NCBI GenBank assembly: GCA_916610825.1
Contig: OU744447.1
Span: 15,793,751-15,857,750 of the forward strand
From: Haliclystus octoradiatus
Lineage: Eukaryota > Cnidaria > Staurozoa > Stauromedusae > Haliclystidae
DNA: 64,000 nucleotides
Direction: 5' to 3'
The position numbers and the translations under genes are program-made. Positions 24,369 to 39,300 of this stretch are shown here, in pieces (positions within the stretch are counted from its first letter, which is position 1; each line of letters opens with the position of its first letter). The notes under the pieces were generated by a model. That model did not search any database and was not told where the DNA came from. It saw only the letters and a list, made by a program, of their open reading frames with translations.

Positions 24369-27300
24369 TGATGACATCTTCTTTGCTGTCTTCACTTTTC
24401 ATTTTCCGTTTTCGAAGACTTGAAGATCGTTTTCTTATCCAATTTTTTACTTCTGTAGCTGATTTTGTTAAAGTTTTACTTCTTCTATGAGGAGATTCAT
24501 CGTTGGATTTTGGTGCGACATTCTTTGGCTTTGAAGATGTTTCTCCACTGGTACTTTGTGCTCCTTCTGTTGGATCTTTCATGTTACTAATACAAAATTT
24601 ATGATTGAAATTTGAATATTGTTTATACAATCTATATCTACTATTTCTTTGCACAATATTGGCTGAGTACAAAACAGACATGTACAACAATCAGCTGATG
24701 TGATTGGAAAATTGATCTGTCTACCGTAATTGGGTAAAACCGACTTTGTCGTCGCTATCAACTGATATTCACATCAGCTTCGATCAATAACAGCTGAATA
24801 TTTCTGTCTCACCTTTCAATACTTGGTATGCATCCTGATTGATCTACCAAACGATTCTTTACTACTTTGGTTCCAAACCATTTCCATTTAGTACCATTCT
24901 CTTCTGGATTGACCATTGTATCGCTTATGCAAATGATTTCACCCATTCCAAAGGACATCTCTGTCTCATCGGATGTTTCATGTGAATGTAGTGTCCTAAA
25001 TATGCAAACATTGAAATCTACAGTTCTAAACTCTCAAAATACTCACTTAATAACATAAATACAAATGCAAGCATACTTTGTATTTGGGTATAATAGAGAA
25101 ATGATGTACAATGTTACACACCTAAGCAGGGTCAAGCAAAAGTAGTAATCCTGCAATCCTAGATTCCGCAAGGTTCTAGCAAATTCAGAAGAAAATAATG
25201 AAATGCCTGTAGGATCCAAGAAAGCTGAATCTGTTGTCGGACCATGCGTATAGTATAAGCGCATTTTGAAATTGTAAATGATTTCCACTGCATTTTTCTG
25301 ATTTTTCACTTATCTGGGAATATTTAACAAGGTTTTACCACCTCCTAAATGATGTGATTCTATCAAATAACAGGATTAATAGTCAAATAAAAAGTTAGAA
25401 TAAATTGATCATATACCAGTACCTTCTTATCAAATATGAAACTTACTTGACAAATAGTTTATCAAATGGTGCTCTCTTCATTATATCATTGAAATCTATA
25501 AATGCAGTTTAAAAATTCAAAATAAATAAGATGCTACCGGCATATATATTGACATCAACAAAAGATATATTGTAAACACGCTTACCTGGTTCATATTGAA
25601 CTTCAATCCTCACACATTCACTGCTACGATTCCAAAGCAATACCCGAGATGCATAGTCTAATGTTGCATTTTTCAAGTCAAAAGAGTTGAACTGTAAAAT
25701 AGCACAAACACTATGATTCCATTTACAATCTGTCACAACAATAAATTATATTTTACTTTCATTGTCACATATGTTACATAAATTGATAAGATCATGTTCT
25801 AATTCCTTGAGGGAAAACAAAGCCAACTTGTTCCTGATAAAATTTCACAAAGTGGAAGAGTATTTTATATCCATGAGCATAAGGTGGACCATCATTGACT
25901 CAGACGCGTCAGTCCAGCAATCTCATTTGCTGACATTTGTTCTGTGTTACACCAATCAAGAATTGTTCCTCAAATCCACCTGAGCCAATTCGACAAGTCT
26001 GTACGCAACCCAACAACGTCGGACAAAATAAGATACTGTAATTGCAAACGGTAGTTTTTCAAATGCTTGTGAATGTTTATTACATTTATCTCAATTTTGT
26101 CATTTTTGTCAATGATGTAACTTTTCTCAAATTAGTTTGAGTTGTTTTCCATTATTTTATAAGACAGTCAATCCATTTGTCTATTTCTTGCGATAACACC
26201 ATATTTCAAACTGAAAAATGTCTTTAGTGACCCAAGTTAAGGTTTTGAAAGTTGTCCATACCATTTTGGTTGCTCTTTATATTTAAGGGATACAGTATAA
26301 TAACTGAGTATAAGCTATGCGTTAATCAAATATTATAATAAAATTTATGCGTAAAGTTGTGTCAAATCTGAATATTGAATCAAAGCCAATGCAAAGGGAC
26401 AACTTTTTATAGGGAATTTGAACTATTATATTGCTTACGTTTAGAACTCTATCGCCTACTCTCAGACCACCATGAGATGCCATCGATCCATCATTGATCA
26501 ATTGGATATATATACCAATTAAGTTACCTCCGCATATTGTGAAACCGAGTTCACTTGATGCAGATTTTTGAAGTCGTAACACTCTTGTGTTTCTAAATAG
26601 TGAAGAAGAAAATAAAATAAATATTAAATGTAAAGATTTCATTGAATCATCCGTGTTGGAACTTCTGAAGATAACATTTACAGTTTGTCAGTCATTTGTA
26701 AATGTAAAATATGATAATGATGATAACAATCATCTATAAGAGCTCACCCTAAACAAATAAGCTGTCAATCCATTTGAAAACAGAGTGCTACTGCCAATAT
26801 AGGCTAGATCAGGGTCCGACAAAAGAATTTACCTTCCGGGAACCTGAGTTTTTTCTCAAATTTCTTCGGAAATTTTTCCCGGAAATAGCGTTTATAGTCA
26901 TTTTTGCGTAAATTTTTTAACTTGTTTCAAAAGCCCGTCTCAGAGTCATAGGTATGGAAATTTTCATAAATGTATAGCTTATCTTTATAAATGCGAAAGT
27001 ATGCCTGTGCTCCATGGTAATGTTTTCTACTGTATTCTCAGTCGGTTTTCAAGTAAGATATAATAATAAGTATGTTACGTATCATTGGAATCGCTGTTTT
27101 TCAGTTGTAGTTTGGATGGGCTTCAATTTTGTTATTACCCCCTTCTGATTGGTATAACTAAAGAAATATACTGTTTGAAATGCATTACAACTGATCAAAC
27201 TTCGTTGTTTGTCAAGTTCCAAGAACACATCTTTAATCAGCAAATTATAGTTTACAACGGAAAGATAATTATAAAACTGTGATCGTAATAGCCGAAATAT

Positions 27301-30300
27301 CTCATCGTTAACAAAGATTTTACAAAGAGTCTGCTGAAGACTTTTACTTAACACGTACTCCGTACTTTCATTTGATTCTATCTCGATACAATCATACGCA
27401 AACGCAATTATCGAACTGTTCAAAATATGTTCGATGCTCGAAGTTGAAGCCAACGCAAATAGTTGTGAATATTAAATCGCTAATCGACTCCACTACAGAC
27501 AACATCAGTCGTGAATTGCCGAATATCCTGCTACACAGACATGTTCATGTTCTCAAACTGTAGACACTATGAGCATGATTAGACTTCATTTTGTTTCGAA
27601 ACAAAACTAGACATGTATATATAAAGTTACCGAAATACTTGAATAATGTTTAATGGAAATTCCAATTCAAATATTCAAGAATAATAATTTAATGTAGGCC
27701 TACAGACAACGAAAGCCGTGAAGATGCCGAAGTTAGAGAAGCCACGTCAACTCAAAGACAAATACGATAGATAAACAAATGTAACCACGATTTTCAAACT
27801 GAACGCAGAATAATTTTGTTAGTTTGCTCGCGATGATTGTGAAGGCGAGATGGAATAAAATACTTCTGCGTTTACGAGTTTGCGAGATAACATCAATTAA
27901 TCATTCATTCAATTCGAATGTTGTGACGCCTGACGTACTTCACACATTGTTATGAAACAAAGCGAGTGTGTAATGAGACACTTACGTTGAAAATTGAACT
28001 GTTTATTATGTTGATGAATAAATAGACATAGTTATATTAAATATAAAGACATGTAAATATTAATTCTTATTAAATAAATTATATTAATTTGAAAACTTCG
28101 GATAACTGACGAAATCTTCCAACCTTCGGAATTTAATTTACAAAACTTGAACGGGAAAAGTTTAAATTCTTCGGAATTCTTCGGAATTTGCCCAAACCTT
28201 CCGGGAACCTGGTTCCCAGGTTCCCGGACTTTGTCGGACCCTGGGCTAGATTCTAAACTTGTATATTATACAATGTATATTATTGCTTCACCAGGGTTCA
28301 AGAAAATAAGGGATTCTGAGACTGAGAGTCCCACAAGGCTAGCACAGATGCAGAGGGAAGAGATGGAAGTACAATAGTTATACAAGTTCTATAAGCAGAG
28401 GACAAATAACTTGCTGAGAGATTTTTTAGAAGATAAAAATGAGAAGATGCATTTGTAGGCCTATTACATTTTATGACAATAAATGATCAATAATCTCTAA
28501 ATTAAAAACCGTGAAAACCTTTAAACGATTTAATCAGCTGAAAAGTTTGGGAAGAAAAAACATAATCCCGGAATATAAAATGTTTAATTGGACTTTGTGA
28601 TTCATCAAGATACTTGATTGTGTTATCAAATGAGAAATAGCTGATATAGCAGGATCATCAGAATAAAAGAGGTGGTCTTTGCTTGTAACAAAGAATCAAA
28701 TCACTATAATTATTTTTGACTTTGACTGAAAACAGAAACAGATGCGCTCTGCTGCCCACACACACATATATTGAATTTTGCAGATGATAAAACTTACAGT
28801 TGAATATTGAGTTCCATAGCAGATGTATCTGCCCTTCCATATCTTGTCAATGTCATGCAACTTTCAGCGCCAGATTTCAAAGAATGATTATCATACGGTT
28901 CTGATGCACAACTGACTCTAGAAATATTAGATATTCTTCTATTTCGTTTTGAGTTAACTTCACTTCCTGTTCTCCTTAGTTTTGAATAAAACAGTTGTTC
29001 ATTACCAGATCTTCCATCTTCTTTTTTGCCTTGTAAATCACTGTTTGCTCTCCCTCTATAAGGTTCTCGTTTAGGAATACGAGGTGATGCTATTTTTTGC
29101 CTACTTTCCCTTCTTCTTGCACGATCAACTTCTGGCTCAGAGTCCTCCTCTAAACAGGTTACAAGGCGCTGTCTTGCAGCATCATTATTTAATGTGCTGT
29201 CATCAAATGGAAGGGTTGTGTTATCTGAATACTGAGACGTTATTGAGTTGATGGACAAATTATCTACTTTACTGATACATCCATTTGCTTCTAAACCGCG
29301 AACCTTCAATGATCGCAATACTGCAGGAGACATGGCTAATGAAATTGAATGGCTTTTCTTCTGCAATAAAGAAGTCAAGTTACAGTTGAGTAACAAAGAG
29401 TTATTAATTTGAGTAACAAAGAGTTAACAGTATAACACATACTCGTTTGGCAATTTGCAAATTGACCTTCCCGCCTGATTTTGCTGCTAATTTTCTGAGT
29501 AGCGACATGAAGATCAAGCTAACATCTTGAAAATTAATCTGTATCAAAAAAATAACAGAACTATACAGATAAAAACAATTCTAGCATGATCCATACTCCA
29601 TAGAGAAGTAGTATGGTAGGTAAGGTTATTATTATTATTGTTGTTGCTCTGGATTTACCTTTTCTATGATATCACCTTCTCTTATTGCATCATCCTGTAT
29701 GCCAATTGCTTTTGCATTCAACTCCATCACTTCAACAGTACACATTAAAGGACAATCTAAAAGTTGAATACAGTAATACGTATCAGTATTATAACAAGAA
29801 CAACAGTAGCTTTTGCAATGTTCACAATCAGTGAAGGAAAACGGACTGTGAAATTAAATTGATGTGAACCAAATGACTCCTTGTACAAATATTGTTGAGG
29901 GTTAAAAATTGGATGGTTGTTCACTTATCACCCCTCTTTAGAGCAAATAAAACAAAGAGTGATATGTAGAGAAATATTTCTGATTTGAAAATAGAATAGT
30001 AGAGCAACCTTTTGTTCTACTACCTCAAGCCTGAATCGATTTTAGAATAGCGCACATGAAACAAATGCGTTCATTAATAGCATTTGTGTTGAGGCGTTCT
30101 GAAAGCATTCTGAAATGTTCGGAACAACTTCATTGGATGTGAACTAATACAGGGATCCTTGGAACAACATATGGGATCAAATTTCTATGTAATTGATGAA
30201 AAGGTGTTCTTATTCGGAAGCAACAAAGCATCAAACGGTTATTGTTTGGAATTTTGACTTGAAAATTGGATTTTCTAACTTCACTCAACAAGTTTTGCTT

Positions 30301-33300
30301 ATATACCAAATTACAACAAAATCAGAAAGGGTTCATATTTGGAAAGCATATATATTAGAAAAAGGGTTCATATTCACAAAAGAAGTTCATATTAAGCAAT
30401 TTGACATCTAATGAACAAAACATAAGTTACACAACAGATGATTACATTACCTTTGCACTGTCTGCTATTTTTTAATTTCTAACATACAACCATTCAAACA
30501 GAGGACGAGTGACACAGTATTGAAAATCTTATTTATTCAAAATAGAAACATATAGAATGATCATTCATTGCAAAATTGGGTGATGCAGCCTGCCCAAAAC
30601 TTTGAAACAATCAAATTGAAAAGTCAACAACCTCATGACTTCACTTTGAAATGCTGTATCTATATTCCATAGTCTGAATTAATATGTGAAAGGTCTGATT
30701 TTTGGTAGAGCCTTCTATTCTATGGTAGGCAGGGGCGGATCTAGGGGGGTGCAAAAGGAGCGCTTGCACCCCTTCATAATTTTCGAAATGACGTAAATAC
30801 TATTTTAGTAGAAACCGATAGTAGAAAGTTTTCATTTTAAGCGAAAATTCGAGATAGGAGATCTGTTTTGTTTTTGGTAATCCTTTTCTGAAAGATTCTA
30901 ATTTTGTTTCATCCAAAGATGTGAATGTCTGACGAATCATTTTTATCAAACCTTTTGATTGGAGCGGTTTTGATCAAATGCACCCCATCATATACAAATC
31001 AGTTCGTCTTAATACAAAAGAAGCCTTGAAACTCTGTCTACTGATTGGCGCGGCTTGGTAACTTCAAATGCACCCCATCATATGCAAATGAGCAAGCTGG
31101 ATACAAAAGAAACAGGACTTTTCTGCCTCGTGATTGGCGCGGATAAGATCACTTGCACCCCCTCATATGCAAATGAGTTCGCTTCAAACTATACACGTGA
31201 TTAAATTTTGCTTATTTCTGTATTCTGATTGGAGCGGTTTTGCAACATCAAATGCACCCCCTCATATGCAAATTAGTTTCATCCGGGACATGTCAAAATA
31301 ATCTGAACCAAGAAAGAAACTGAAATCCAGATTAATCGGATTTTCTTGTCAGTACAACCACACTTTGGTGTTCTCAAACCATTCCAAATCGAGAAATCAT
31401 CATGGCGGACTTTCAACTAACATTGGAGCGAGCTATTTTAGCACTTTCTGATGAGAATGAACAGGACCTGAAAGCCTTTTATGATGAAATTATGTGTGAA
31501 ATGCGTTTTTTTTCTTCTGATGAACATTACGACTTGATAGATGACATAGGAATAGAAACGCAGAAATATATATAGCCTACCAAAGTCGTTGGAAAGCTGT
31601 GAAAGCAAGGATACGCCACATTTTGCTTTAAGGTATGAATTATGAAATGATATTTCATGGATAATTTACTTCATATTTTGTATTCCCTCGACCTTTTGTT
31701 CGACTGTTGGTTTGTTTAAACTTTCCTTGTGTTTATATATTTTGCTATGTAAGCCAGAACGCCACGTTTTGATTTAAGGTGTGAAATCCTACAAATATCT
31801 ACTTTTAAATTTCATTTATGATTTACTTCATGTTTTGTATTCCATCGACCTTTTCTTCGACTGTTGGGGCTTGTTTACACTTTCCTTGTGTTTATATATT
31901 TTGCTGTGTAAGCCAAACCGCCGCGTTTTGATTTAAGGTAGGCCTATGAATTATCAAATTAAATTTCATGGTTGATTTACTTCATGTTTTGTATTCCCTC
32001 GACCTTTTCTTCGACTGTTGGCTTGTTTACACTTTCCTTGTGTTTATAATTTTATAGATATCGTTGTGTAAGTTGGAATTTAGAACTTCTGATCTAATTA
32101 TTAATTCAGGGTATAATACTGTGCTTGTGTTTTATTCAATCCTACAATAGTTTCATTAATTTCTTGTTGGTTTGTCTAACAGATCCAAAGCAAACGGCAA
32201 CTGCCTTCACAGTTCAGCATCTTTGGTTCTTTACAGGTGACAATTCTCTAGTTAAAATTCTGAGGAAACCGATCTTGGCATCATATGTTTTGTGTTACAT
32301 GGTGGCTCAGTAGCTATTTTCAGATATTAAAACTGTGTAAAAGAATTCATCAAAGCCTACTCAGTTTCTAATTACAACAATCTAAAACAATGATTTTATA
32401 CATAAATAAGGATAAATCTATAATATCAGATTATATTATGTAAACTTTTATGATTGAGTAAATTACATGCATGGATTATACCTAATATGCTTTTCATACT
32501 GTATAACCAAGGGTGTCTATGATATTATCTTCTGACAATCTATTAACCATAGTGCCAAGCAACCTTAAGTCCTGTGGTCTATGGAGGTAAATATTTTCCT
32601 GTTCCTGTCCCCATCTTATGGAAAAACTGAACTGGAATATTGGGAGACCTGCACATTGAATGAATTTGAAATCAAACTAACACAACTATTTTTGTATAGT
32701 TTATGGTAATTAGCAACTTAATCGTTAGTATATTTTTTCAAGGTTTCACACCTATGTTAATATGATCTGTTAGTACTATTATTATAATTATTTCACTGCT
32801 GTAAATATTACATTTAATTATTGTGAAGCGCTTAGATAAATGCCTATATAGTCATTATATAACATTATATTATTATTAGTATTACATATTTTGAGACCAA
32901 GAAACTGCGTTTATAGGCGGTCTAAGAGCTTTAAATTTTCAAAAATTTTCCGAGGGGGCATGCCCCCGGACCCCCTAGATGGGCGGGACTTTGCCCTGCC
33001 CCGGGGGCTGCGCCCCTAAACAATAAATTCTTGCACCCCATAGGATTTTTCCTGCATCCGCCCCTGATGGTAGGTTATTATAGTCTAAATTTAAAACATC
33101 TATTACTGTACTACGTTAATACTAACCAGTAACAGCTGTAGATTTGACTGTTGCCTCGATGCTCATTAGTCCATTGCCTTTGTCATTATTCTTTGTTGAG
33201 TAACGCCTCAGAGTCTAAAAAGGTTAAGGTATATAAGCTTGTAGTAACACATATGTACAAAACCAACAGTCTATTCTATTTTACACAATATTTTTCATTG

Positions 33301-36300
33301 AAAGTTAATACAGTAATAAAGAAATGACTGTTTCACCAGGTGATAATAATTTACAAGAAATAGATGTCTCACCAAAATTAAATCACCAGGACAATCTTTG
33401 ATCATATTTTCAACATCTTCTTTGCTTGCTTCAGTTACATCTTTGCTATTAATTTTTAAAATACGATCAAAGCGCCTACAAAACAAGATTACATGAAATA
33501 GGTAGGGTTGTCAACTATTGAGATTTTTGTAATCAATCACCGTTACAACTACTTTGAACAATCGCTGGGTGATTGAATGAATGAATCAAATCATATGTAC
33601 ATATTATATAAGAATAAAATATTAAAACATATTAAAAACCTTTAAAAAAAAACTAATTTTAAAAATATTAAAAAATATTAAAAAATGTTTTTTAATTTTT
33701 GCTTTTTCAATCCAATTTTAATGGAAAAGGCAAAAATCTTGGGTTTTGAAAAGATAATTATATTGAGATCTAAGAATAATCTTGCTGGTGAATAGCTGTT
33801 AATATTAAATTATTGCTTGTGTGGAACCGAAAAGTATTACCTAATGCAAAAGAGTAACAAATATCGAAGTAACAATGATATTTGCAATCACATGAAGATG
33901 ATATACTGTAGTGATATAGACAATGCCGATAATCAAATAAATTTCCAAAAAAATAATAAATAACGAACAAATAAAAAAAAGAAATACAAATATCAAAATC
34001 ATAAAATAAAAAGTACTTGCAGAGACTTCAGTTGAACCGTAGCATGTAAAATACGTTTTAGAAACAAGGGATCACACCGACTAAGCGCTTAAGGAACAGT
34101 GCCACACAACAATTTCATGAAATATGTGATACGCAAAACACCATTATTATTACCCACAAAAGAAGTATATGAAGTGATGTCGTATTAGTGATACTGTATT
34201 TGCAAAATTTGGAAAACAGTAACAGTTAATTACCAGACATTTTCATAAGGAGCATAAGCCATATTTTCGATTTTAGCGTCCAGTGAAGGTGTGAAAGTCT
34301 TGCAAATGTGAAAGTTTAATTTTTATCTACATGGCGAGAATAATACTATATTAATACTATTATTAAGCTAAGCTTGGAAAACAGTAACAGCTTACCAATT
34401 AAAAAAAGTTTCATCTTTCACTTCCTAGTAGCATTCTGCTGTGTACCTTTGTTTATTGACGTTCAGAATTTCAGAATTCGAAACAAGCTATTATTTCTAT
34501 TGTTATCTAGTTTTCTAGGGAGGATTAGCTCAGATGGCAGAGCAATAGCACTTCAGATCGGATCATATCTGGTTTTCCGGTGGTTCAAATCCCTCGTATG
34601 TCAACTCAGCCTTGACTTTATCAAAACATCAAATGAGTACAATCTAAGGATGGTGGATGGAGGGTCCAGAGGGAATTGAATTGTTAATGGCTGCAGAGCA
34701 TTGTTGCACATTGACAATCGAGGCCTATCTGCCATGAAATCTGGTGATATTGATCTGCAGTTTCGCGGCTGAGATCAGTAAAGAGCACTTGAAATCATTG
34801 CTCTCATCAAAAAGAGCTACTCCTCTAGAAATAGAGGATTGGTACGGGTGGCTTCGGTAGGGGGATACTGTCTCAATTACTTACTTATTCATTTAGTTTT
34901 ATAGTAGCAAAAGTGCCGCAAATACAAAAGTTTTATTTTTATCGATCTAGCAAGAATAATTCTAATCAAGCAAAAGAAATCAGTGGATTGATGAAAAATT
35001 GTATTATCTTTCCAATAAGTTATACGTATGATGTTGACTTTGTTCTGCTTTCGTGAACACTTTGAAATCAGTTTTGCAGTGCCAAAAATAATGAGTTTCA
35101 ACCAAAGTTTAGGCTCAAAAACAAGTTATATCAATACAAAAGTGCCAGCAGATGATTCTAGAAATCATATTATTGAAAACGAATATGAAAATTAATTCCA
35201 ACTATTTTACATTTCACTTACTTTATATTTGAGTTTTTCGCAACCGTGTAAGAGACATCAATTACCATTATGGTTGGCAGATCAACTGCAGTATCAATCT
35301 TTAAACCAAATTTTGTGTCAATCTTGAAAGTAAAGAATATAGACAGCTGCACTACAAAACCAATTTGCAATAAGGTGACTCAATTGCGAATTGGAAAGTA
35401 TAGGCAAAATTGAATGTTTCCGACATTCTATAATTTGATAAATGCATTTCTCAAATATTTGAATATGGATTATGTCAAATTGGATCAGATTATCAATACA
35501 GAATCGATATGCAGACGAACCGCGCGGCATGAACAGTTCTTACCATATTTTGAACTCGCGAGAAAAACAACGATTGGAAGCATTGCTTTGTCCTTGGATG
35601 TGCCAGTACAGATAAGACAGATATATATAATAAGAAGAAGGAAACAATAACATTTTATCGCTGATCTGTGATCATTTGAATATAATTAATTATATGATAT
35701 GACATATTTTTATCATTATTATTGGTATATTATTAATCATTGCAATTCAGGCTAAGATTCGTCTGTTTATTTTGTGAATCAATGAATTAATGTAATTTAT
35801 GTAATTTATTCTGTAAAACAACATATTTGTTTATATATAAACATGGAATTGAGATTTATAATTACGAAGTATATAAAATGAAGGTGTAGAGTAACAGGGT
35901 TAAATGTTAATTAAGAATGTTGTTTAAGATACTGTGACAAGTCTTACAAATATCTTAAATAAAAATTTATCAACAACGTTATTAATAATTTTAAATTAAA
36001 GTATGAAATCGACAAACAACATTTTACTTCTAAAATTTTAACTAATTTAAAAATGGTAAGGATTTCATTTACGAAATGTTTCCTTTCCTCTAGCTGGATG
36101 ATTAACTTGACACAGTTACTAACTTTTCCATTTAAAAGTTCAAACAGGATGTAATTTTCCATGTCGTGTTCAAGCTGCAGTGCAGAATAAACAAATCACA
36201 AGAAAAAATGCACCGGAATCGAATGCAATTATTAATTAATAATATACTGATCAAAGATTATGTTGTATCATATAGTTACATTGCAATGATCACAGATGAG

Positions 36301-39300
36301 CGGTGAAATGATACTGTTTCCTTTTTCAGTAGCCACAGTTCTGGCAGCTTTGAACCATGCATTCTCTTCGTCTTTTCTATCCGTACAGTAAGAAAATCCT
36401 TCTTCTTATCCTATATTTGTACTATCTGTACTGGTACATCCAGGTACAAAGCAATGCCTCCATTCGTTGTTTTTCTTGCGGGTTGAGCCGTAATACCACA
36501 CAAACATTATCAAACAAATTAAGAACTTTTTCGACCACGCAGCTCAGCTGAATATTGATCTGTTACAGTGGTGGCATGCCAAATAAGTCGATTTTCCCGC
36601 AAAATTTTTTGATGACTTTCAATTTACATGCTCATTTCTTTCTATTTTGAAATAATATATTGGATGCATTCTTTTGAAGGGTACTAGATTTTATGAGGAA
36701 AAATGAAAAATAGGCAATATTTGTTTGGTGAGAATTCCCTATTCAGATCATATCGGATTCGGACTGAACATTTTAGCAAACTTTCAGATTATTATTTTCC
36801 AATACCATCCGATGCAGGCCTCTACTCTAGACACTCTCGATAAAACAACAAACATTTTGATAATGAAAACTTATAAATTTATATATACTGTATATATATA
36901 TAGACAAAAACAGAAACCAACAAAAACGGCAACTATAAGAGGCAATCCTTAAGCACACCGTGCCCACATTATGAAAAACTATCAAAGTGATCACTTTATT
37001 GTTGAGTTAATTGGCCTACCTTTCTCAGTGAAACTGTTATCTCATCATAATTAGAATTAGGTGGTTCATTGATGTCCTCTTTGTTATTTGGAACCTAATG
37101 CAAATGACAAATTGAAGAACCCATTAAAATGTGGGAATTTTAGCAAAATAGAGACAAACACTTTAAAGAAAGTAACGTTATTGAGGCAGTATCACCCTAA
37201 CAAAAGCGTTCTAAATTCTCATAAATACTCTCATAAATAACTCGCATAACTCTGAAAGCTCATGATGATATTACAAAATATTTCATGGCAGAGAGGCTTT
37301 GATTGTCAATGCACAGCTCTTCACAATGCAATTCCTTCTGGAACATCCCGTCTACCAAAAGAGAAGATGATACTCATTTCAGGTAAGTCTGACATGTCAT
37401 CATGACGATTTTGATATATGTGTAAGTGACGCTTACAACTTGCAGCATATCAAAGAATGACTTAGATCAGACAAAGTTTCTCATAGGTGTGCAAATAAAG
37501 CAGATTTAATCCATTTTCAATTTGCAATTTTTGAAATCACTGCTTGCTTGTTACAGGCATTATAATTTCAGTGTTTGTAACTTGTGTGTGCGCGTGCGTG
37601 CTGCGTGCGTGCGTTTACAGGAAATACGCCATAATTTATCACCTTTTTGACTACGACCTTCGCTTACGAATTTTAGTGTCTCAATGTTACGAAAAAAGTT
37701 CTGGCCTGGCTAAATTTGGCAGTTGCTGTCATGTCATAATTGACGGGTAATTTATTCCAGACCGAGTTCTAGACATAATTAATTTATTAAGAGATTAAAA
37801 AGTAAGGCTGTATAGCTAAGAATTGTCCATGAATTGTTGAACTTAAATTGGCAGGAAATCCATCACAAGAAAACGCAATTATTTGTAGGGGTTAGAAAGT
37901 TCTGAAATATTTATCGAAGTCTGTATCAATATCATCAATGTGATACATGCATTGCTTTGAAATTACTAAAAATAAGTTTTCAATTTTTAATCTGAAATTG
38001 GTATATATGTTTAATACTGTATATATAAAACGGCAATATTATAAAACGTTATAGCTGTCATTAATATCATTATTTAGCGGTAGAACAATGAATGTTTAAT
38101 GAATCAGAATATTAATAAATTAATCACGCACGCACTCAAGTTACAGACACCGTTATAATTTATTTTCCAACAAGATCTGATTAAATGTTCGGAAACTGGA
38201 TCATATCAATTTCCATCTTCAATCAGACTCAAGTCATAATGGAGGGGTAAGTTCAATTACAATCAAAAGTATAAACAAAATTTTCAATTGATGCAAATAC
38301 CTTAGTCGACTTTGAGTGGGGTAGTTCAAGTGTGCCTGTAGCATCTTGTTTACTTTCATCTCGTTTACTTTCAACTTGTTTACTTTCAACTTGTTTACTT
38401 TCAACTTGTCTAATCCTTCTTGACAAAGTATCATTTTCTTCTTGTAATATTATTAGTTCTTCTGCTTGCTCAAATGATTTACGAATAGCAGCATCCCTTC
38501 CTTGCGTTAATAAGGCTAATTCATGGTGTAACTTTTTCCTTTCTTCAACCGATGAATTCCACAACTTCAAAGCATGATCTCTATCATGCTTGCTTACAGC
38601 AACTTGCTGCTGCAGAGATGTAATTTTCTGATTTGCTTCACTGAGTTGATTAATCACGTTTTCTATTGCCTCGTCTTTACTTTGTAAGATTGTTTTGATT
38701 TCGTATTCTTTGCTTAGAGTGTTGTCACATTGAGATAATGCCTCTTGCCGTTCCTTTTTGGCCACACCCAATTGTTCCTCTAGGTCAGCACATGAGTCTT
38801 GCAGATCTCGAATTTCTGAATCTCGGTTGTCAAGATCAGCTTCAAACACAGCATTCAGTTCTCTTAATTGTTCATCTCTTGACTGCTTTTCATGTTTAAC
38901 CTGAGCAATAAACCAAGATACAAATTGTATGACAGATACGCTTAGTCACTTGAACAATCTGGTTTACAAAGGGTGGAGCAAGAGGTAGTATCATATATTA
39001 AACCATTTATCACCATCTCAAATTATATTTTTCTATGGATACTATAAACTTTTGAAAAATGCACACAGGAATTGATATTACAACCATGCTTGCAATTTTG
39101 TATCAATATCATTTCATTTCTAGGAAACAAATCTGTTTGAATTCACGATCTTCTCAAAATCTTGAAACTCGAATCAAACATTTTAATACGTATCGAGCAG
39201 TGTAATTATTTTGAGTAAAGTATTTCTAGGAAAGTATCATAAGTACATGGCAGATCAAGTCAAGTATGGGATATCAGTTCAGGTATATTATACAATAGCA

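Larger units (their letters stand above)
30730..33066. mobile_element. hAT-type DNA transposon, 2337 bp
   Basis: Terminal inverted repeat CAGGGGCGGAT, with an exact 8-bp target duplication ATGGTAGG (30722-30729 and 33067-33074). It contains a four-unit promoter-like array, a 57-codon ORF and three tandem units of about 150 bp (31630-32060). No complete transposase was seen, so it is probably non-autonomous. It lies in the scaffold gene's intron between exons 33127 and 29756. Confidence 0.9.

Noticed and set aside
27082-27453. 123-codon minus-strand ORF inside the hAT element
   Set aside because: No transposase motif (no hAT dimerisation or DDE signature) visible; kept only as a note in the element entry.
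34220-34300. Candidate exon of the scaffold gene ending before GTAATT
   Set aside because: No acceptor, and PDZ1 reads continuously from 35222 to 33475 without it.
34540-34600. Functional tRNA gene
   Set aside because: A and B boxes are present, but the sequence continues into a shared repeat body found in two other places and the acceptor stem does not close; it is a SINE.
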